Assembly: GCA_003221435.1 (NCBI GenBank)
Contig: QHRS01000060.1
Span: forward strand, 1 to 8,400
Origin: Candidatus Rokuibacteriota bacterium
GTDB taxonomy: Bacteria > Methylomirabilota > Methylomirabilia > Rokubacteriales > CSP1-6
Direction: 5' to 3'
DNA: 8,400 bases
The position numbers and the translations under genes are program-made. The notes under the pieces are model-generated. The model was given only the letters and a program-made list of their open reading frames with translations. It ran no database searches and was not told where the DNA came from. Below, one piece after another: positions 6,125 to 8,400 of the stretch (positions are counted from its first letter, which is position 1; every line of letters starts with the position of its first letter).

Positions 6125-7714
6125 ATGCTCGCGACGCTCGCCGCCGTCCTGATCGCTGCGCCCGCGATCCTCGCCAGTCCGAGCGCGCGCGCGGCGATGC
6201 CCGCGCTCCTCGCCGCCGCGCCCGCCGCCAAGCCGGCCCCGAAGTCCGGCGGCACCGCGTCCAAGTCCGAGACGGGCGCTACCGCGAAGACGGAGGCAGC
6301 TCCCGCCGACACGATCCCGGTCGTCACGCACCACGAGACAACGGTGGACGGCAAGACGCTGCGCTACACGGTGACGACGGGGCTGCTCCCGCTCCGGAAC
6401 GAAACCGGCGACACCGAGGCGCGCATCTTCTTCATGGCCTACGCCGCCGAGGGCCGCGGCGGGCCGGGAACGCGCCCGCTCATGTTCTCGTTCAACGGGG
6501 GTCCGGGCTCGGCTTCGGTCTGGCTCCACCTCGGCGCGCTCGGGCCCAAGCGCGTGAAGATGCTGGAAGATGGCGGCATGCCGCCCCCGCCCTACCAGCT
6601 CGTGGACAATCCGAACACGTGGCTCGACCGTACCGACATCTGCTTCATCGATCCGGTGGGTACGGGCTACAGCCGCGCGACCAAGCCGGACGGGGGGAAG
6701 AAGTTCTGGAGCGTTCAAGGCGACGTGGAGTCGGTGGGCGAGTTCATCCGTCTCTACCTCACGCGCTACGAGCGTTGGACCTCGCCGCTCTTCCTGGTGG
6801 GCGAAAGCTACGGCACCACGCGCGCAGCTGGGCTCTCGGGCTACCTGGTCGAGCACGGCGTCGCGTTCAACGGGATCATCCTGGTCTCATCGATCCTCAA
6901 CTTCGAGACCGCCGACTTCACGCGCGGGAACGATCTGCCGTACTCGCTGTACCTGCCGACTTACGCCGCGACGGCCTGGTATCACAAGAAGCTCCCGACG
7001 GATCTCCAGAGCAAGGGGCTGAAGGACGTGCTGGCGGAAGTCGAGCCGTGGGCCGAGGCCGGCTACCCCGCGATCCTCGCGCGCGGCGACAAGCTCTCCC
7101 GCGCGGAGCGCGACGGCGCGCTGGACCGTCTCGCTCGCTACACCGGTCTCTCGCGCGCCTACCTCGACCAGTCGAACCTGCGCGTGGACATACAGCACTT
7201 CTGCAAGGAGCTGCTGCGCTCCGAGCGGCGCACGGTGGGCCGGCTCGATTCGCGCTTCAAGGGCATCGACGAGAGCGCGGCGGGCGAGACGCCGGACTAC
7301 GACCCGAGCCTCGCCGCGATCCGTCCGCCCTACACCGCTGCGTTCAACGCCTACGTGCGCACCGAGCTCGGCTACAAGACCGACCTGCCCTACTACATCC
7401 TGGGGGGCGGCATCGGGCCGTGGGACTGGGGCTCGGCGCGCGCCGGGTTCCCGGACGTGAGCGAAGCTCTGCGCTCTGCGTTCGCGAAGAACCCGGACAT
7501 GAAGCTGTTCGTGGCATCTGGCCACTACGACCTCGCAACACCCTACTTCGCGACCGACTACACGCTCACGCACCTCGGCCTCGAGCCCGAGGAGCGCGTG
7601 CGCGTCACGACGCGCCAGTACGAGGCCGGGCATATGATGTACATCCACGCCGGCGAGCTGGCGAAGCTCAAGAAAGACGTCGCGGCGTTCATCGAGGCTG
7701 CGCTCAAGCCGTAG
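6125..7714 (+). CDS. Secreted S10-family serine carboxypeptidase-like peptidase
   Basis: This 529-residue alpha/beta-hydrolase of the serine carboxypeptidase family S10 would cleave C-terminal residues from peptides. A signal peptide is likely at about 1-23, with cleavage after ARA, followed by a low-complexity Ala/Pro/Lys linker to about residue 62, so it should act in the periplasm or outside. The family oxyanion-region motif FNGGPGS is at 123-129, with the downstream segment FIDPVGTGYSRA at 175-185. The nucleophile is S228 in GESYG. The acid is D469 in SGHYDLATPYFATDYTLTHLG, and the base is H503 in YEAGHMMY. All three triad residues are present and the length fits the family. It has only two cysteines in the mature part (C173 and C360), unlike the disulfide-rich eukaryotic enzymes. 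It follows tRNA-Ser by 28 bases and has no obvious link to the efflux operon. The exact peptide substrate is unknown. Confidence 0.94.
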   Translation: MLATLAAVLIAAPAILASPSARAAMPALLAAAPAAKPAPKSGGTASKSETGATAKTEAAPADTIPVVTHHETTVDGKTLRYTVTTGLLPLRNETGDTEARIFFMAYAAEGRGGPGTRPLMFSFNGGPGSASVWLHLGALGPKRVKMLEDGGMPPPPYQLVDNPNTWLDRTDICFIDPVGTGYSRATKPDGGKKFWSVQGDVESVGEFIRLYLTRYERWTSPLFLVGESYGTTRAAGLSGYLVEHGVAFNGIILVSSILNFETADFTRGNDLPYSLYLPTYAATAWYHKKLPTDLQSKGLKDVLAEVEPWAEAGYPAILARGDKLSRAERDGALDRLARYTGLSRAYLDQSNLRVDIQHFCKELLRSERRTVGRLDSRFKGIDESAAGETPDYDPSLAAIRPPYTAAFNAYVRTELGYKTDLPYYILGGGIGPWDWGSARAGFPDVSEALRSAFAKNPDMKLFVASGHYDLATPYFATDYTLTHLGLEPEERVRVTTRQYEAGHMMYIHAGELAKLKKDVAAFIEAALKP

Positions 7715-7722
7715 CGCGGCAT

Positions 7723-7744
7723 GCGGGGGCCTACGCCCGTCCGC
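7723..7744. terminator. Weak hairpin between convergent genes, possible shared terminator
   Basis: GCGG then GGGC (7723-7730), loop CTAC (7731-7734), then GCCC (7735-7738), a two-base bulge and CCGC (7741-7744). It lies where the peptidase and deacetylase transcripts meet and overlaps the deacetylase stop codon. No T tract is present on either strand. In GC-rich DNA such pairing can arise by chance, so the call is tentative. Confidence 0.25.
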
Positions 7745-8393
7745 CCAGCAGCTCGCTCAGCGTGACCGACCGCAGCCCGGCGCCCCGCGCGTGCGCCAGG
7801 ATGGGCCTAAGCGCAGCCACGGTTTGCATACGATCGGCGTCCACGAGCGGGCATCCGTCGTGGAGGATCACGATCGAGCCGCCGCGCAGGCGCGCGACGA
7901 CACGCTCCACGATGCGGGCGGTTCCGGGTCGATGAGGATCCTCGGGATAGACGTCGCCGATCACCGGCTCGAGCCCCAAGCCCCGAACGTACGCGGCCTG
8001 CCCCGGCATCATGATGCCGAACGGCGGACGATAGTGGCGGGGCACTGCGCCCGCCGCCGCCACAACTGCCGCGATCGAGCGCTCGACCTCGAAGCGGATT
8101 CCCCAGCGCGGCAGGAGCGGCGGGGGCAAATGGAGGTCGCCGTGCGCCGCGATCTCGTGGCCCTCGCTCTTCATGCGCCGCACCAGGCCGGGCGCGCGCC
8201 TCACGTTGTGCGCCAGGGTGAAGAACGTGGCGCGCGCGCCGGCGCCGGCCAGCAGGTCGAGGACGCGCGGCGTTGCAGTTGGGCTCGGGCCGTCGTCGAA
8301 CGTGAGCGCGAACCGGTCGTCGACCCCATCCGCCCGGCACACCATGTGGCCGCGGGCCCAGTCGGCGAACTTCTCCGAGTGGATCAGATTCAC
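7731..8393 (-). CDS. NodB-type polysaccharide deacetylase (carbohydrate esterase 4), 5' end may lie beyond the window
   Basis: The visible 220 residues hold a full NodB homology domain, which removes acetyl groups from N-acetylated sugars in a metal-dependent reaction. Motif 1 is ALTFDDGPSP (29-38) with the catalytic and metal Asp residues D33 and D34. Motif 2 is HGDLH (84-88), the HxxxH metal pair. Motif 3 is RPPFG (122-126). GDVYPED (146-152) corresponds to motif 4, and ILHDG (176-180) is motif 5 with H178. No signal peptide or membrane helix is visible. The annotated start is a GTG at 8393-8391, and the frame stays open to the edge without a visible ribosome binding site, so the true start may be upstream and could add a signal or anchor. 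It converges with the peptidase across a 16-base gap. The substrate may be peptidoglycan, a capsule or another aminoglycan. Confidence 0.92.
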   Translation of the reverse strand: MNLIHSEKFADWARGHMVCRADGVDDRFALTFDDGPSPTATPRVLDLLAGAGARATFFTLAHNVRRAPGLVRRMKSEGHEIAAHGDLHLPPPLLPRWGIRFEVERSIAAVVAAAGAVPRHYRPPFGIMMPGQAAYVRGLGLEPVIGDVYPEDPHRPGTARIVERVVARLRGGSIVILHDGCPLVDADRMQTVAALRPILAHARGAGLRSVTLSELLGGRA

Positions 8394-8400
8394 GATCGCC

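Noticed and set aside
5742..6354. Two - strand frames whose translations contain GESGIRTHE and REWDSNPRG
   Set aside because: These peptides come from reading the tRNA-Ser gene backwards. They are a well-known kind of false protein annotation next to serine tRNAs.
6619..7935. A 438-codon + strand frame over the peptidase and into the deacetylase
   Set aside because: It is a shifted-frame shadow of the S10 peptidase, with Arg-rich low-information translation, and it runs antisense into a real gene on the other strand.
1..8400. CRISPR arrays, insertion sequences, toxin-antitoxin pairs or phage genes
   Set aside because: No regularly spaced repeats, transposase motifs, terminal inverted repeats or small paired ORFs were seen. 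The window is densely covered by ordinary metabolic and transport genes.

Overview
The window is a high-GC (strongly GC-biased third codon positions), gene-dense stretch of a Gram-negative (diderm) bacterial chromosome. An outer-membrane TolC-type channel and an EmrA-type periplasmic adaptor imply two membranes. The composition and gene mix (tripartite MFS efflux, secreted S10 peptidase, NodB deacetylase) would fit Myxococcota, other deltaproteobacteria-like lineages, or a similar soil or aquatic high-GC phylum. I cannot fix the taxon from the sequence alone.

Layout. (1) 1-81 is the tail of an upstream + strand gene, followed by a hairpin at 88-119 that may end its transcription. (2) 145-162 is a perfect 18-bp palindrome immediately upstream of a TetR/AcrR-family regulator (167-883). 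(3) The regulator is the first cistron of a tight + strand operon: TetR, TolC-type outer-membrane channel (880-2229, ATGA overlap), EmrA/HlyD-type adaptor (2260-3447), EmrB-type 14-TM MFS exporter (3461-5047), and a short-chain dehydrogenase/reductase (5077-5946). A perfect 10-bp inverted repeat lies across the exporter stop codon and separates the pump genes from the reductase. (4) 5947-6005 holds a GC-rich hairpin and a possible promoter in front of tRNA-Ser(GGA) at 6006-6096. (5) A secreted S10 serine carboxypeptidase-like enzyme (6125-7714) begins only 28 bases after the tRNA CCA end. (6) A NodB-type polysaccharide deacetylase (7731-8393, - strand) converges on it with a 16-base gap and runs to, or past, the right edge.

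How it works together. TolC channel, EmrA adaptor and EmrB transporter are the three parts of one proton-driven efflux machine spanning both membranes. The TetR protein probably binds the palindrome and represses its own operon until a ligand, probably a pump substrate, releases it. The co-directional SDR may modify a substrate or metabolite linked to the pump, but that rests on position only. The tRNA, peptidase and deacetylase look functionally unrelated to the efflux operon.

The window is mostly made of well-known families. I do not see a convincing new system. The most useful second-look items are the regulatory arrangements: operator placement, the hairpin over the exporter stop codon, and the tRNA-peptidase junction without promoter room.
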